Shown here in pieces: positions 1 to 11,680 of a DNA stretch of 64,000 nucleotides. The notes beneath the pieces were generated by a model. That model did not search any database and was not told where the DNA came from. It saw only the letters and a program-made list of their open reading frames with translations. Position 1 is the stretch's first letter, and each line of letters starts with the position of its first letter. This DNA comes from Anodontia alba (taxonomy: Eukaryota > Mollusca > Bivalvia > Lucinida > Lucinidae), in contig OZ024834.1 of assembly GCA_964016985.1 (NCBI GenBank), forward strand, positions 81,855,211 to 81,919,210. The letters run 5' to 3'. The position numbers and the translations under genes were made by a program.

Positions 1-2243
1 TTCGCCGTAATAGTGCCGCATTGCGTCTGATTAAGAAGTAGTGCGCGTATGAATATAGCGGTGATGAAAATCCGCTTGTGACGTAGTAAAAAACCCCATG
101 CGATTGCATAGAGCCTGCTAGCTGTCGCTAGCAGACTCAAAAAACACACTTCAAAGACAATTTGCAAATTATTTTAGGTTAAAGTATTATTCCTTTTCCA
201 TTAAATTTACATAATATTACCTAAATGATTAATTAAAGCCAATATTGGTGTCTTTAAAAGGTGTCTTTCACAGTATACCTATATTTTTCACAGGTATTCC
301 GGTAGTATCCCGGTATTTCGGTGATTCGTGTGACCCGTGATAAAGTCCTTAGCTAACCACTCAATATGATTCAAATCATGAGTATTGCAAAAAAAAAATA
401 TATATATATTGTTTACTGAAATAAAAGCATCACAGACACTGCATGATAGCTTCTGTCTCATTTCCAAGGCCCCAAACTTCTTAAGTTTATTTAAAAGGAC
501 CATAATTCTTGTCAAAAATAGTCAAATATTACTAAGTAACAATCACAAGCTAGACAGTCCCAATACTAATGCATATGCAAACTCTGAATGAAAGTCATGA
601 ATACTCAAGTTATTGAACAGAAATAAAGTGATGACAGATGGAAGTATGATGAAGAGATGGGCAGACAGGAGGAAGGATGGACAGACTGATAGAAGGATGG
701 ATGGACACATGGATGGCCTTTGTGAAAACATAATGGCCCACCATTTAAGTGTGGAGGAGTGTGAAAATGTGAGCAGCTTTTGCAATCCCAAAACTGTTAA
801 CATTTTTCAACAAAAAAAATCACTGTATTTTATTATATGTAATTGTTAATTTGATAAAGTTTAAACAATACCAACATAAACAAACTTCAGTTTAATTTTT
901 CCAATGCTTTGCCTTGCGGCTTTATCAAGGAAGTAAACAAAATTTGAAAATCATGCTGACAGTAACGTGATGGCATGCCAAATACATTGTACTGTAAAGC
1001 TAGCTGAATGATGTATTGTACAGAAAAGTGTGCCGCCATACATGTAATTTAATTAATTATGTAACTGATAAATACCAAATGAACTTACCTCATAACATTT
1101 TTGCTTTGGACATAAGGTATATCCAATAGGTCAAATGAAATGACAAAAAGCGGAAGGTATGGCAACTAGGGTCTACAGACTATGATCTGGGGCCAGTTGT
1201 TCAAAACTAACAACATCATGAGTTAAAAATTTGGAACAAATGAAAACCTTCATATTGCAAATACATTGATATTTTTTTTTTTTTTTTGATGAAAACATGC
1301 AAGAAGCTTTTATATCTCTCCCCTGAGAACCCAAGCAAAATAAGGGTAGCTCCCAAGCAAAATAAGGGTAGCTGGCTCTGAGAACCATTAAGCTGAACAA
1401 TTTGGATTTGATGCTTGTTAGGAAGTCCATTTTAACTGAGGAATCCAACAGAAAAAATCACTATATCGGCTTTTTTTTCATTCAAAGACCTAAGGGACCA
1501 AATTTGACCCTGCCATAAAATAGGTCAAGGTCAACCCAAGGTCATCATTTAAATAAAGTTTTAGTATTAGAGTCCCAAAATAGTTTCTTTCTCCCATCCC
1601 ACATAGGTTTCAGATTAAATATAACTTCTATTAGTCTGGTAGTTTCTAAGAAAAAGGACTTAAAAATATTTAACCCGTGTTCTTTGGCAAAGGTCACTAA
1701 ATGATGACCTTAACCTTTAGCATTCATAGGGGTTGCAGTTGACTGCATTTTCAAATCACAGATGATAACAGAAACAGAAATTGCACTATTTCAGCATTTT
1801 CCATTAAGTAACCTAAGGTAACAGTGAAAACTAAGACATATTAGGCATTTAAGTTAAAATATCTATTGTTTGTCAGAAGTGTAACGTTGACAGTATACTG
1901 CAAAAGCTGTATATAATCTGAACTTCATTCATGACTGTTTCATGCTTTTATAAATATTCAGAACAGATGTACCCAAAATTATTATTTCTGAGTAAAAGAA
2001 CTTGTTCCAAAAGTAAGACCAATAAAATTTGCTTATTCATATTGCTATAAATGATAAATTTCTATGTTTTTTCAATTTAAACTACTCTGGAAATGGTTAA
2101 TCTAATTTTAAATGTATTCATAATCTTACTAGATGTTACTAAATCATTGAAATGGCAAAGAAAGTTAAGGGTTACTTGAAATATATGATGTACATGTGTT
2201 TTATTCAAGCATCTAAAGTGTGTTACACTTGTGACAACAAAAA
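1..2243. other. Intergenic, no gene recognised
   Basis: AT-rich sequence with short, unconvincing open frames only. A decayed remnant of the foldback family whose good copies end in GGGCCCAGTTGTTCAAA is visible near 1188-1240. A short quasi-palindrome around GCTAGC lies at 112-137. I see no tRNA, rRNA or conserved coding segment. Confidence 0.5.
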
Positions 2244-2255
2244 AGATCATATTGT

Positions 2256-2564
2256 TTGTTTGTTTGTGTTGAGGTTTTACGGCCCAGTCAACCCAATGGG
2301 GTCATGCCGAGCACAGTCAGTTTACCTAACCACACGTTTACTGGGCAGGCTTAGTCCTCTAAGCGGTTAACCAGTATTGTGCACAGTCTTTCACCAGAAA
2401 CTGATAACTGCCCTTCTTGAATCAGCGGAAGGGAGAGAATGACCGTAGAAAATATTTCATTATCAATCTCCACGAAAGAATGTTGCCAACCTCGGCGGAG
2501 GTTGAACCCGCGACCTCCTGGTCTCCAGTTGGACGGCGCATCCAACTGAGCCACCGAGGCCGGC
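2256..2564 (-). mobile_element. tRNA-derived SINE, full-length copy 1
   Basis: On the minus strand this begins with a tRNA-like head: an A-box-like GGCTCAGTTGGATGCG near 2545 and a B-box-like GGTTCAAC near 2505. A unique body follows, then a tail ending in GGCCGTAAAACCTCAACAC and (CAAA)n. The insertion is flanked by a 12-bp direct repeat AGATCATATTGT (2244-2255 and 2565-2576), a typical target-site duplication from target-primed reverse transcription. The same sequence recurs at 3472-3778 and 57909-58206. The internal RNA polymerase III promoter is inferred from the boxes. No coding capacity is expected; mobilisation would need a LINE partner not present here. Confidence 0.9.
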
Positions 2565-2955
2565 AGATCATATTGTGAATTACTAGCGTCACCAAATGAT
2601 CATGCATCCTTTTTTTGTTTTCTTTGGCCTTACTGGACATGAAACAAAGCAATAAATAATATGTAAAGCATTAATTGACAAAATGCCGATGCTTGAAAGA
2701 CAAAATGTTACACTTGTGACAAGTCTATGCTAGATTAATTAATCTAGTCTCTCGTTTAGAGTTTGTAATTTTCTGTTAGTATGTTAGTTGTTTTAGCAAG
2801 ATAATGGAGTGTTAGTCATAACAAAATTAGATTTTTAATTATAGTCTTTATAACTGTTCAAAGGCAACTCCAGCAATATGAACCCTTTGAATATTTGGAT
2901 GCATTTAATTCAAAGGGTATGTGTTCAAGGATACAGTTTACATGAATTCACAGAT

Positions 2956-3248
2956 TTTGATTGATTGTGTTGGGGTTTAACGACACGTCAACCCTTGAGG
3001 GTCATTTTGTGTCATCTCCCAGAGGAAGGGAGAAAAGAGATAGAAGAGAGAGTAGAGGAGATGAAAGAGAGGGACAGGGAAGAAAGAGGAACAGGAATGA
3101 AAGTGAAGAAACAGAAGAAATAAAAACATTCCCCCTCTATCCTTACCCACTACAAGGATAGCAGGCCTTGCCCAACTGTAGGCCAATATCAGTTGGACGC
3201 CCCAGTGATGTAAGATACACAGCACCTTCGCACCACCCGACCACCCCG
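2956..3248 (-). mobile_element. SINE-like retroposon, second family, with 13-bp TSD
   Basis: This roughly 293-bp unit is flanked by identical 13-bp repeats TGAATTCACAGAT (2943-2955 and 3249-3261). Its minus-strand 3' end reads CGTTAAACCCCAACACAATC and passes into a CAAT-rich tail, which resembles the tail of the other SINE family (GTAAAACCTCAACAC). The body is purine-rich (GAGAGA-like on the plus strand). The 5' head is not an obvious tRNA, so its Pol III origin is uncertain. A truncated second copy lies at 4024-4188. The duplication is seen directly; the SINE class is inference. Confidence 0.75.
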
Positions 3249-3471
3249 TGAATTCACAGATCAGATTTGAGTGAAAGTATGAATAAATTGCAGCTAATAT
3301 GCATATTAAATGAACAGTTAACCATTAAACAGTGCAACAACAACTTTAAGTATTATCTAAGAATGAATCAAATGGTTAATTGAGAACGTCACACAAAAAG
3401 CTTTACCCTTGTGACATTTATGACCACGTTTTTGTATATATATATAACTTTTGAATGGTAAATGCTAAGGT

Positions 3472-3778
3472 TTGTTTGTTTGTGTTGAGGTTTTACGGCC
3501 CAGTCAACACAATGGGGTCATGTCAAGCACAGTCAGTTTACCTAACCACATGTTTAATGGGCAGGCTTAGTCCTCTAAGCAGTTAACCAGTATTGTGCAC
3601 ATTCTTTCGCCAGAAACTGACAACTGCCCTTCTTGAATCAGCAGAAGGGAGAGAATGACCGTAGAAAATATTTCATGATCAATCTCCACGAAAGAATGTT
3701 GCCGACCTCGGCGGAGGTTGAACACGTGACCTCCTGGTCTCCAGTCGGACGGCGCATCCAACTGAGCCACCAAGGCCA
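3472..3778 (-). mobile_element. tRNA-derived SINE, full-length copy 2
   Basis: Same structure as the 2256-2564 copy, with a few substitutions. Flanking repeats GTAAATGCTAAGGT (3458-3471) and GTAAATGCTACGGT (3779-3792) form a 14-bp target duplication with one mismatch. This suggests a somewhat older insertion than copies 1 and 3. Confidence 0.88.
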
Positions 3779-4023
3779 GTAAATGCTACGGTCATGAAAT
3801 TTGGCACAATTCTAGAAAACCGTAAGTGACACATAATTATGTACTTATTAATCATATTTAAGTTTTTAATTTTCAATTATACTCTGATATAGGAAAAGGA
3901 TGCATTATTTTTGAAATCACCCATATCATCCCCTACCAGCACATTAAGTTTCAAAACAACAACTCAAAGTTTTTTTTCAAATATCTTGCTTACAAGATTT
4001 CATTGCAATTCTTGGCAATTGTT

Positions 4024-4188
4024 ATTGTGTTGGACTTTAAAGACACGTCAACCCTTGTGGGTCATTTTGTGTTGTCTCCCAGAGAAAGGTAGAAGGGAGA
4101 TAGGGAGATAGAAGAGATAGTAGTGGAGATGAAAGGGAAGGACAGGAGAAAGAGGAAAATGAATGAAACTGAAGAAACAGAAGAAATA
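4024..4188 (-). mobile_element. Truncated copy of the second SINE-like family
   Basis: It matches the tail and purine-rich body of the 2956-3248 unit (GTGTTGGACTTTAAAGACACG through GAAGAAATAAC). It then stops where the next repeat begins, so the 5' head is missing. Confidence 0.7.
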
Positions 4189-6420
4189 ACAAGAGGCCCA
4201 TGGGTCACAATGCTCACCTGAGTTTTACTGCTGTAATTTAATCAGGTGATTTACTCATCATTCCCTATCAGCCTGTTATGTTTCAAGGCAATGGCTTAAG
4301 CAGTTTTTGAGATATCTTACTTACAAGGTTAAAATGCTGAAATTTTCAAAGGGCCATATCTAGTCAAAAAAAAGGGAGATAAGAGGAACATTTCTGTGAA
4401 ATCATTTTGAAATCAGGCCTCTGGCCAAGGAGGACATGTCGTTTAATGTGTTTGTTTTTTTTTTGTTGTTTTTTTTTCTATTTTTAGCTCTGGTGGCAAT
4501 TTTGTTCAGCCGAGCGGAACTATTTAGCAATTTGGTAAAGCCCCAAAAGAGAAACACTTCTGTGAAATTGCTTTGAAATCAGGCCACTGGCCGTGGAGGA
4601 GATGTCTTTTAAAGGTTTTTCTATTTTTAGCTCTGGGTGCCATTTTGTTCAGCCAAGTGGAACCATTTTAGCAATTTTGCTAGAGGTTCATTGGAGGAAC
4701 ACTTCTGTGCAAATATTTTGAAATCGGGCCATTAGTCAAGGACTAGATGTTGTTTGAAGATTTTCTATTTGAAGCTCTGGCGGCCATCTTGTTCAATGGA
4801 GTGGAACCATTGTGGCCATCTCAGAATTCCGATCAACAAAATTTTAGCTCCTTTTGATCCGGTTGCTACAGAGCAAGTTTCCGCTCAAAGTGACCAAAAG
4901 TTTGGGAAGAGATGTCGAAAATTGATTTTCAAGATGGCTGTGGCGGCCTTCTTGGATTTTCTGTCAGCTCATTTAGCCATTTTGTTTCTACTAGGTGCCC
5001 TAATGCTCATCATCAAGTTTCAATTCAACTGAATTATAGAGATGTCCAAAATATGAATTCTCAACATTTTTCCCATATAAATGTATATGGCCCATACAAA
5101 TGCATGGGAAAGCAAATTTGACCTTGACGTAAAAAAGTCAAATGTCAAGATAGGATAATCATTTTAGCAATTTTGGTAGATCTCTTGTCCCCCATAATTT
5201 GTGCAAAGATTAGGGCCCAGGGCGTATTTGGTTCTGGAGAAGAAGATTTTTAGAGGTTTTTACCATATATGGGCATGGCAGCCATTTTGGTCAATGGACC
5301 ACGACCATTTTAGCAATCTTTTGTTCTTCTGCCCCAAGGAGGTTCCATATGGAATTTGAGCAACATCGGTCCAGAGGCTTCAGAGAAGAAGTCATTTGAA
5401 ATTATCAACAGTTTTTCCGTACAAATGTATGGGGCCCATACAAATGCATACGGAAGCAAACTTGACCTTGCCATAAAAAGGTCAAACGACAATGTATGAC
5501 CATCATTTTAGCAGCTTTGGTAGATCTCCTGTCCTGATGATTTGTGCAAAGATTCAGCCTGAAGCTATCCTCTGTTCTGGAGAAGATTTTTAAAGGTTTT
5601 TACCATACACATGGGCATGGCGGCCATCTTGGTCAATGGACGGCAACTATTTTAGCTATCTTTCATTCCCCTGCCCCAGGGAGGCGCCAAATGAAATTTG
5701 AGCAACATTGGCCCAGAGGCTCCAGAGGAGAAGTCGTTTGAAATTCTCAACAGTTTTCCCATACAAATGCATAGGGAAGCAAACTTGACCTCGCCGTAAA
5801 AAGGTTAAATGTCAATGTACACCATTATTTTAGCAACTTTGGTAGACCTCCTCTCCCTGGATGATTTATGCAAAGATTCAGCCACAAGGCATCCTTGTTT
5901 CTGGAGAAAAAGATTTTTAAAGGTTTTTACCATGTATATGGGCATGGTGGCCACCTTGGTCAATGGACGACAACCATTCCCCTATCCCAGGGAGGCTCCA
6001 AATGAAATTTGAGCAACGTTGGCCCAGAGGATCCAGAGGAGGTCATTTGTAATTCTCGACATTTTTCCCATACAAATGCATAGGGAAGCAAACCTGACTT
6101 CACCGTAAAAAGGTCAAATGTCAATGTACGATCGTTACTTTAAATAGCAACATTGGTAGACCTCCCTTCCCCGATGATCTGTGCAAAGATTCAGCCACAA
6201 GGCATCCTCAGTTCTGGAGAAGAAGATTTTTAACGATATATGGGCATGGTGGCCATCTTGGTCAAGGGACAGTAACCATTTTAGCAATCTTTCGTTCCCC
6301 CAACCTATGGAGGCTCCACATGAAATTTGAGCTAAATTGGCTCAGGGGGTTCAGAGGAGAAGTCGTTTGAAAATGTACATAGTCACACGGATGGACGGAG
6401 GACAAAAAGTAATCACTATA
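4189..6420. repeat. Degenerate ~310-345-bp tandem repeat array
   Basis: The array opens with AAGAGGCCCATGGGTCACA. The phrase CCCATACAAATGCAT recurs at about 5091, 5435, 5758 and 6067 (spacings 344, 323, 309), with co-varying neighbours such as GCAAACTTGACC, TTGGTAGATCTCC and CATCTTGGTCAATGGAC. It ends near CACGGATGGACGGAGGAC. Open frames inside it are short and not conserved between units, so I read it as non-coding dispersed repeat DNA rather than a gene. Confidence 0.75.
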
Positions 6421-6569
6421 GCTATAAAAAAAAAAAAAAATGCTGCAAGAAATTTTTTTGTAAAACCTTCAACTTGTTTTATACTGATTTTATTTTTGTT
6501 CTTCAAGGGACCCAACTCAGAAGAGTATTAAATAAAAAAAATAAAAAAATATATATATATATAAACAGC

Positions 6570-7612
6570 AATATTAAGTATAGGGACGGGAAAAAATAAT
6601 TAAATTTCTGGCTGTCCCAATACTTAGAAACACGAAAATTATTTATTTTATTAGGTGTCCCAATACTTACGTCTCGTAATTGAAAATGGCACCGATTAAT
6701 GATGAAAATGGGTCATATTTGTGTTCATTGTTTTGTGTATTTTCAGACCACTGTCTCGTTAACCTATCTATTGTTAATAATGAATAAACAGATTGGCACT
6801 TATTGTTTTGATTTATAATCCCCTCGTTTATCTATCATGTGTTGAAAGCGCCCAAGTGAAAAAAATAATCATATACTGCTTCCCCGCTTTATTGGTTAAT
6901 TGTGCATAACCAATACCGCAAATGCGGGGAACAATCTACTTGTTCTAAAAATACTGCCATTACATAGCGTGATGACGTTATTATTGGGGTTCATCTCAAC
7001 GATGTTTTGGGGTTCATCTCAACAGTTTTTTAGGGTTCCCCCAACGCTGTTTTGCATTAAAGCGTTATCGGTAAACAATTCTGTCGAATTTCTTTTTATT
7101 ATCATTATTTATTCATAGCTTTTTTTTTGTTGTGTTTTTTTGTTTTTTTTTGTAGAACTTAACTGATGCACTCAAGTTGCAAATTAAAACGTGACGTGTC
7201 ACGTGACAACCACAAAATGGCGGCGCATCCAGACTGATGCAAAAGCATGTGCGTTTTCGTTTTTGCAGATTTCTTGAATAAATTTTATATTGATATTCTC
7301 AAAGAAAGGTTTATTTTCTACTTTCTAACCAGCCTGCCGTAGGAAACCCCGTTGTATGCTTAGACGTAAAATATTGCGTGACATCGCTTGTAAACAAAAC
7401 AGAACACAAACCGAGAAAACAGTTTTACCCTGTTAACTAGATCATTTTTTTCACCCAAATGCACTGTCCCAATTCATATGGTACAAAAAATTACTGAAAA
7501 TTTTAGCAATTTTTGATATGTCCCAATTCTTTGGGTGACGAATAATAATTATTTTTACGAATTGTAAGGATGTCCCAATACTTTAGGTGTCCCAATACTT
7601 ACGTATATTATG
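6570..7612. mobile_element. Possible non-autonomous DNA transposon with GTCCCAATACTTA ends
   Basis: The left edge reads TATTAAGTATAGGGAC and the right edge GTCCCAATACTTACGTATA, roughly inverted and each beside TA. The phrase GTCCCAATACTTA also recurs internally near 6616, 6657, 7572 and 7589. No transposase reading frame is visible. The TA flanks suggest a Tc1/mariner-type origin, but this is tentative. Confidence 0.35.
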
Positions 7613-7854
7613 GTATATATATATATAAGAAGAATTATGTTTATGAGTTATTAGTGAAGCTTCTTAATTCTGTATCATTTAATAAATGTATTTATAAAGA
7701 TTTAAAAATGGCAACATTTCCTTACAAATCTAATAAAAGATGTAAAAAAAAAAAAAAAATAAATAATTTGCCCATATGGCCATAACTTTAGTTATTTGCA
7801 AAAAATATATCTATTATAAAATAAAATTTGCACACTATTACCTCTAAACAATAT

Positions 7855-9100
7855 GCTGCGAAAAGTTTACAAAAACTTTCAAAGGGGCATAATTCTGCCA
7901 ATATTTGGTGCACTGTAATCTGGAAATAATATGCGCTGCTCCACATCATCATGTAACTATTAATGAAGTTTCAGCTTGATTGGATGTAAACCGTATGAGG
8001 ATTTAGCCGGAAATGAAAGATTAATAGAAATTTTCAAAGGGGTTTAACTCTTGCTAATATTCTTGAAATAACATGCGCTGCTCCACATTATGGTCTAACT
8101 ACAAATCAAGTTTTAGTTTGATCGGATGTAAACTGTAGGAGTTAGCCGGAAACGAAAAGTTTACAGAAATTTTCAAAGGTGCATAACTCTGCCAGTATTT
8201 GGTGCACTGTAACCTCAAAATAATGTGCGCTGCTCCACATCATCGTGTAACTATTTATGAAGTTTCAGCTTGATCGGATGTAAACTGTAGGAGGATATAG
8301 CCAGAAACAAAAAATTAATAGAAATTTTCAAAGGGGTATAAATCTGCTAATATTTGGTGGACTGTAACCTCGAAACAAAATGCGCTGCTCCTCATCATGG
8401 TCAACAAATCAAGATTAAGCTTGATCTGATGTAAACTGTAGAAGGTTAGCCAAAAACGAAAAGTTTACAGAAATTTTTGAAGGGGCATAACTCTGCTAAT
8501 ATTTGGTGGACTGTAACCTCAATAAAACATGCACTGCTCCACATCATGTTCTAACTATAAATGAAGTTTCAGCTTGATCGGATGTAAAAAGTAGGAGGAG
8601 TCAACGGGAAATGAAAAGTTTACAGAAATTTTCAAAGGGGCATAACTCTGCAAGCATTTGGTGGACTGTAACAACGAAACAATATGCGCTGCTCCACATC
8701 ATGGTCTAACTATAAATGAAGTTTCATACTGACTGGATGTAAACTGTAGGAGGAGTTATCCGGAAACGAAAAGTGTACAGAAATTTTCAAAGGGGCATAA
8801 CTCTGCTAATATTTGGTGGACTGTAACCTTGAAACAATATGCGCTGCTCCACATCATGATCTAACTATAAATGAAGCTTCAGCTTGATCGGATATAAAAG
8901 GTAAGAGGAGTTACGGTAACCGGAAATGAAAAGTTTACGGAAATTTTCAAAGGGGCCTAACTCTGCAAACATTTGGTGGACTGTAACCCCAAAACAATAT
9001 GCGCTGCATCACATCATTGACTAACTATATACCAAATTTCAGCTTGATCGAATGTAAACTGTAGGAGGAGTTAGCCATCAACGAAAAAGTTTACGGACGG
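7855..9100. repeat. ~155-bp tandem repeat array, eight units
   Basis: The marker GCGCTGCTCCACATCAT (with small changes) recurs at about 7933, 8075, 8227, 8382, 8531, 8686, 8841 and 9001, giving spacings of 142-160. Each unit also carries AAAGGGGCATAACTCTG, ATTTGGTGGACTGTAAC and CAGCTTGATCGGATGTAAAC. The last unit ends at TTTACGGACGGACGCCATA, like the end of the preceding array. Units are diverged and contain stops, so the array is non-coding. Confidence 0.85.
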
Positions 9101-9376
9101 ACGCCATACCCCCATAACATAATACATCCCATTTTTTTCAAACGGACGTATAAAAACAGACAAATACATATGCAAAATTGATGCAACAAAAAAGTTAAGA
9201 ATTGCACAAGAATTATTTAATCTTTTGAATGATGGAAAAACGGGGCGATTTTTTACTGATTTATTGTCCAGTTTCATCACAAAATTAAATGCTTAAAGTA
9301 TAGAATACCCATTAATTTTGTGATAACTAGTATTTATTGTCTAGCTTTTAAATGCAATACAGAAGGGTTGCAAAAA

Positions 9377-9652
9377 CCACTGGCTGCTGATCAACAATAT
9401 TTGAAGGTATAGTATCAGAATCTTCTATAGGATAATAAATAATGGTTGAGCACTTTACTCAGCACCGTCCTGTGTTTCCTTGTTTTTCTTGTCCAGAACA
9501 AATTTTCCTCAAAACACCACTTTGCCGTTAATTAGAAATAATGTCCCTTTACAACATCCAGAGCAGACAATTCCTGACACCACAGAATTCCAGAGAAAAT
9601 TGCTCTTGTTTTTCTTAAAACGCACAGTGCACCATTCACCTCACCCTACGGA
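9377..9652 (+). repeat. Left arm of a 276-bp inverted repeat
   Basis: It matches the reverse complement of 10208-10483 along its whole length with scattered substitutions, for example the shared phrases CAACAATATTTGAAGG, ACAACATCCAGAGCAG and CACAGTGCACCATTCACC. The arms are separated by about 555 bp that include the PIF1-like fragment. Confidence 0.85.
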
Positions 9653-9998
9653 AAATCTCGGCTCATCTCGTAGTCGTTTTTGATTGGACGACTCAAAAAG
9701 TGCTATATTTACGCAAAACGCAAACCAAAATAGAGGCAAAACAGACTGAAAAGAAAGAAAGAAAAATCGCATTACAAACAATATTTTGTGATTTGAACTT
9801 ACTCATGAATGAAACCCAACCTAAAATGGCGAATCCTGATGAAATAATACAATGGTAATTACAACAGTTGAACTTTCTATTATTTCAACTCACTAACAGG
9901 TTTTGATATTTATGCTTTCGCTCAAAATGTGATTCGTATTATCCATATTTTAATCGAGACAAATCCCCACAGAATAGAATAGAATATTGTTGTTAATG

Positions 9999-10113
9999 CC
10001 ACATCTCGCAATAGAAATGATTTTTCTGTGCCAGCTTGACCTGTCAGAATGATGTTGTGTCCCTCCAGAATCCTTTCCTCAGCAAACATTTGTTCACTAG
10101 AGAAAGAAGCCAT
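9999..10113 (-). pseudogene. PIF1-family helicase N-terminal fragment (decayed P-loop)
   Basis: From an ATG at 10113 the minus strand reads MASFSSEQMFAEERILEG, then HNIILTGQAGTEKSFLL. The second part matches the start of PIF1-like helicases, where a Walker A loop GxAGTGKS binds ATP. Here the loop is GQAGTEKS: the glycine before Lys is Glu, which should abolish or weaken nucleotide binding. Similarity stops about 38 codons in, after LLRDV, so only one exon or its remnant is present. It sits between the arms of a long inverted repeat. Helitron transposons also encode PIF1-like helicases, so it could be transposon debris. No other helicase motif is nearby. Confidence 0.55.
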
Positions 10114-10207
10114 AGTTCTTGATGTAGACACAATCCGTAGTAAAAATTTTCGTCCAATCAAATGACATTTATGAACGCAACCGAAGATTTCTGTAGATTC
10201 CGTAGAA

Positions 10208-10483
10208 TCCGTAGGGTGAGGTGAATGGTGCACTGTGCGTTTTAAGAAAAACAAGAGCAATTTTCTCTGGAATCCTGTGGTGTCAGGAATTGTCTGCTCT
10301 GGATGTTGTAAAGGGACATTATTTCTAATTAACGGCGAAGTGGCGTTTTGAAGAAAATTCGTTCTGGACAAGAAAAACAACGAAACACAGGAGGGTGCTG
10401 AAGTAAAGTGCTCTACCATTATTTATTATCCTATAGAAGATTCTGATACTATACCTTCAAATATTGTTGATAGCAGCCAGTGG
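10208..10483 (-). repeat. Right arm of the 276-bp inverted repeat
   Basis: Inverted partner of 9377-9652. Beyond 10208 towards the centre the arms diverge abruptly, at TCCGTAGGG on this side and CCCTACGGA on the other. Confidence 0.85.
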
Positions 10484-11418
10484 CAAAAACCATTAGTAAC
10501 TGAAAGTGGAAAAAGTCCAATCTTCTGTCTACAACCCCTGTTTTTAGTGTGTCGTCCAGCATTACGTATCACAAACTTATGTGAATATAAAATTGTGTAT
10601 AACTTCAAAACTAAGTACAAGTTTTTCTTCTTCTTTGGGAATATGTAAGTAGCCGACGTTGGCTTGACACTGCAGTAGAAATTAATCCTATTTTTTTTTG
10701 CAAAAGTTGGACACCAAGTGATTAGGGATGTAACCAAAAATGGCTGGACAAAACAAAACAAAAAACGTGTCCATATATCACGGGCAGTAATCTCGTCACT
10801 CATGCCAATTGTTATGCAAAAAAACAAACGATGTGAATATCTGGCCATAAGTAGCGCGAGCTAAAAAGGTGGCTGTTTCAGGTGGGTATTCAACAATCTG
10901 GGGCTTTTTGTCATCTAGGAGGACGTTATTTAAAAATCGGAGAATTCTTTACTACGTGGAATTAAATTCCATACAACCCAGCACCAAAATTTACATCAAA
11001 ATACAGCTATGGTTCCTGGAATTTGTTTCAATCTGACAACAATCACTCAGAATTTGGTGCCATTTTGGACGATTTACCCATTAAAATTAATGTTTTCAGC
11101 CATACCTGCATCTTACGTAATGACTTGAATTGGACAGACGCTGTCATTTGGCGTACATATTACAACCATAACAATGCAAACCATCAATGCAACCAACAAA
11201 AATAGAAAAATGCTAAAATTATAGGGCAGAATGAGTAGGGCCAATGGATATGAGTGACGAGATGTTTTATGAGTGATGTGAGCAGCGAAATTGGTAACAT
11301 ATTTAAGTTTCAGCTCGTAAAACAAATGCTTATTTCAAAAATATTTTAAAAAGTGGCATTTAATGCCCCTACAGATGCAGATCCGGAAGGATTTCTGAGG
11401 GGTTCGAGTCAATCATAT
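10484..11418. other. Intergenic, nothing recognised
   Basis: No conserved coding segment or RNA gene is seen. The longest open frames are low-complexity or unremarkable. Confidence 0.4.
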
Positions 11419-11505
11419 TACCGTACATACTCTGTATTTGGATAGACAGGCCTGAGCAAACAGGGTAGACCCAGATAAGATGCCGCAGAACACTGTTTGC
11501 CACTA
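11419..11505. repeat. Fragment of TACCRTATTTAC-ended MITE family
   Basis: The sequence TACCGTACATACTCTG, then GACAGGCCTGAGCAAAC and a degenerate hairpin around GTAGACCCAGAT...CACTGTTTGCC, matches better copies at 21840-22055, 55870-56206 and 57753-58267. Confidence 0.55.
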
Positions 11506-11570
11506 ACCCAGAGAAGATCATGTCATAGCACTAGTTAAGGCTCTTTTTTCAATCCAAAAGTATTGATATT

Positions 11571-11680
11571 TTTCTTATTTCTCCACGAAAACATATGATG
11601 TGGGTACTTATTAGAAGCACCTCGCCAAGATGGTTCTGATGAGTGCCCATAATATATGTTTTTGTGGAGAAATAAGAAAA
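11571..11680. repeat. Long hairpin, AAAACATAT/GGGTAC family
   Basis: The arms TTTCTTATTTCTCCACGAAA and TTTTTGTGGAGAAATAAGAA pair, and the stem continues through GTGGGTACTTATTAGAAG towards a CACCTCG apex. Related hairpins occur at 40566-40680, 41983-42070, 55037-55125 and 57097-57188. Confidence 0.75.
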
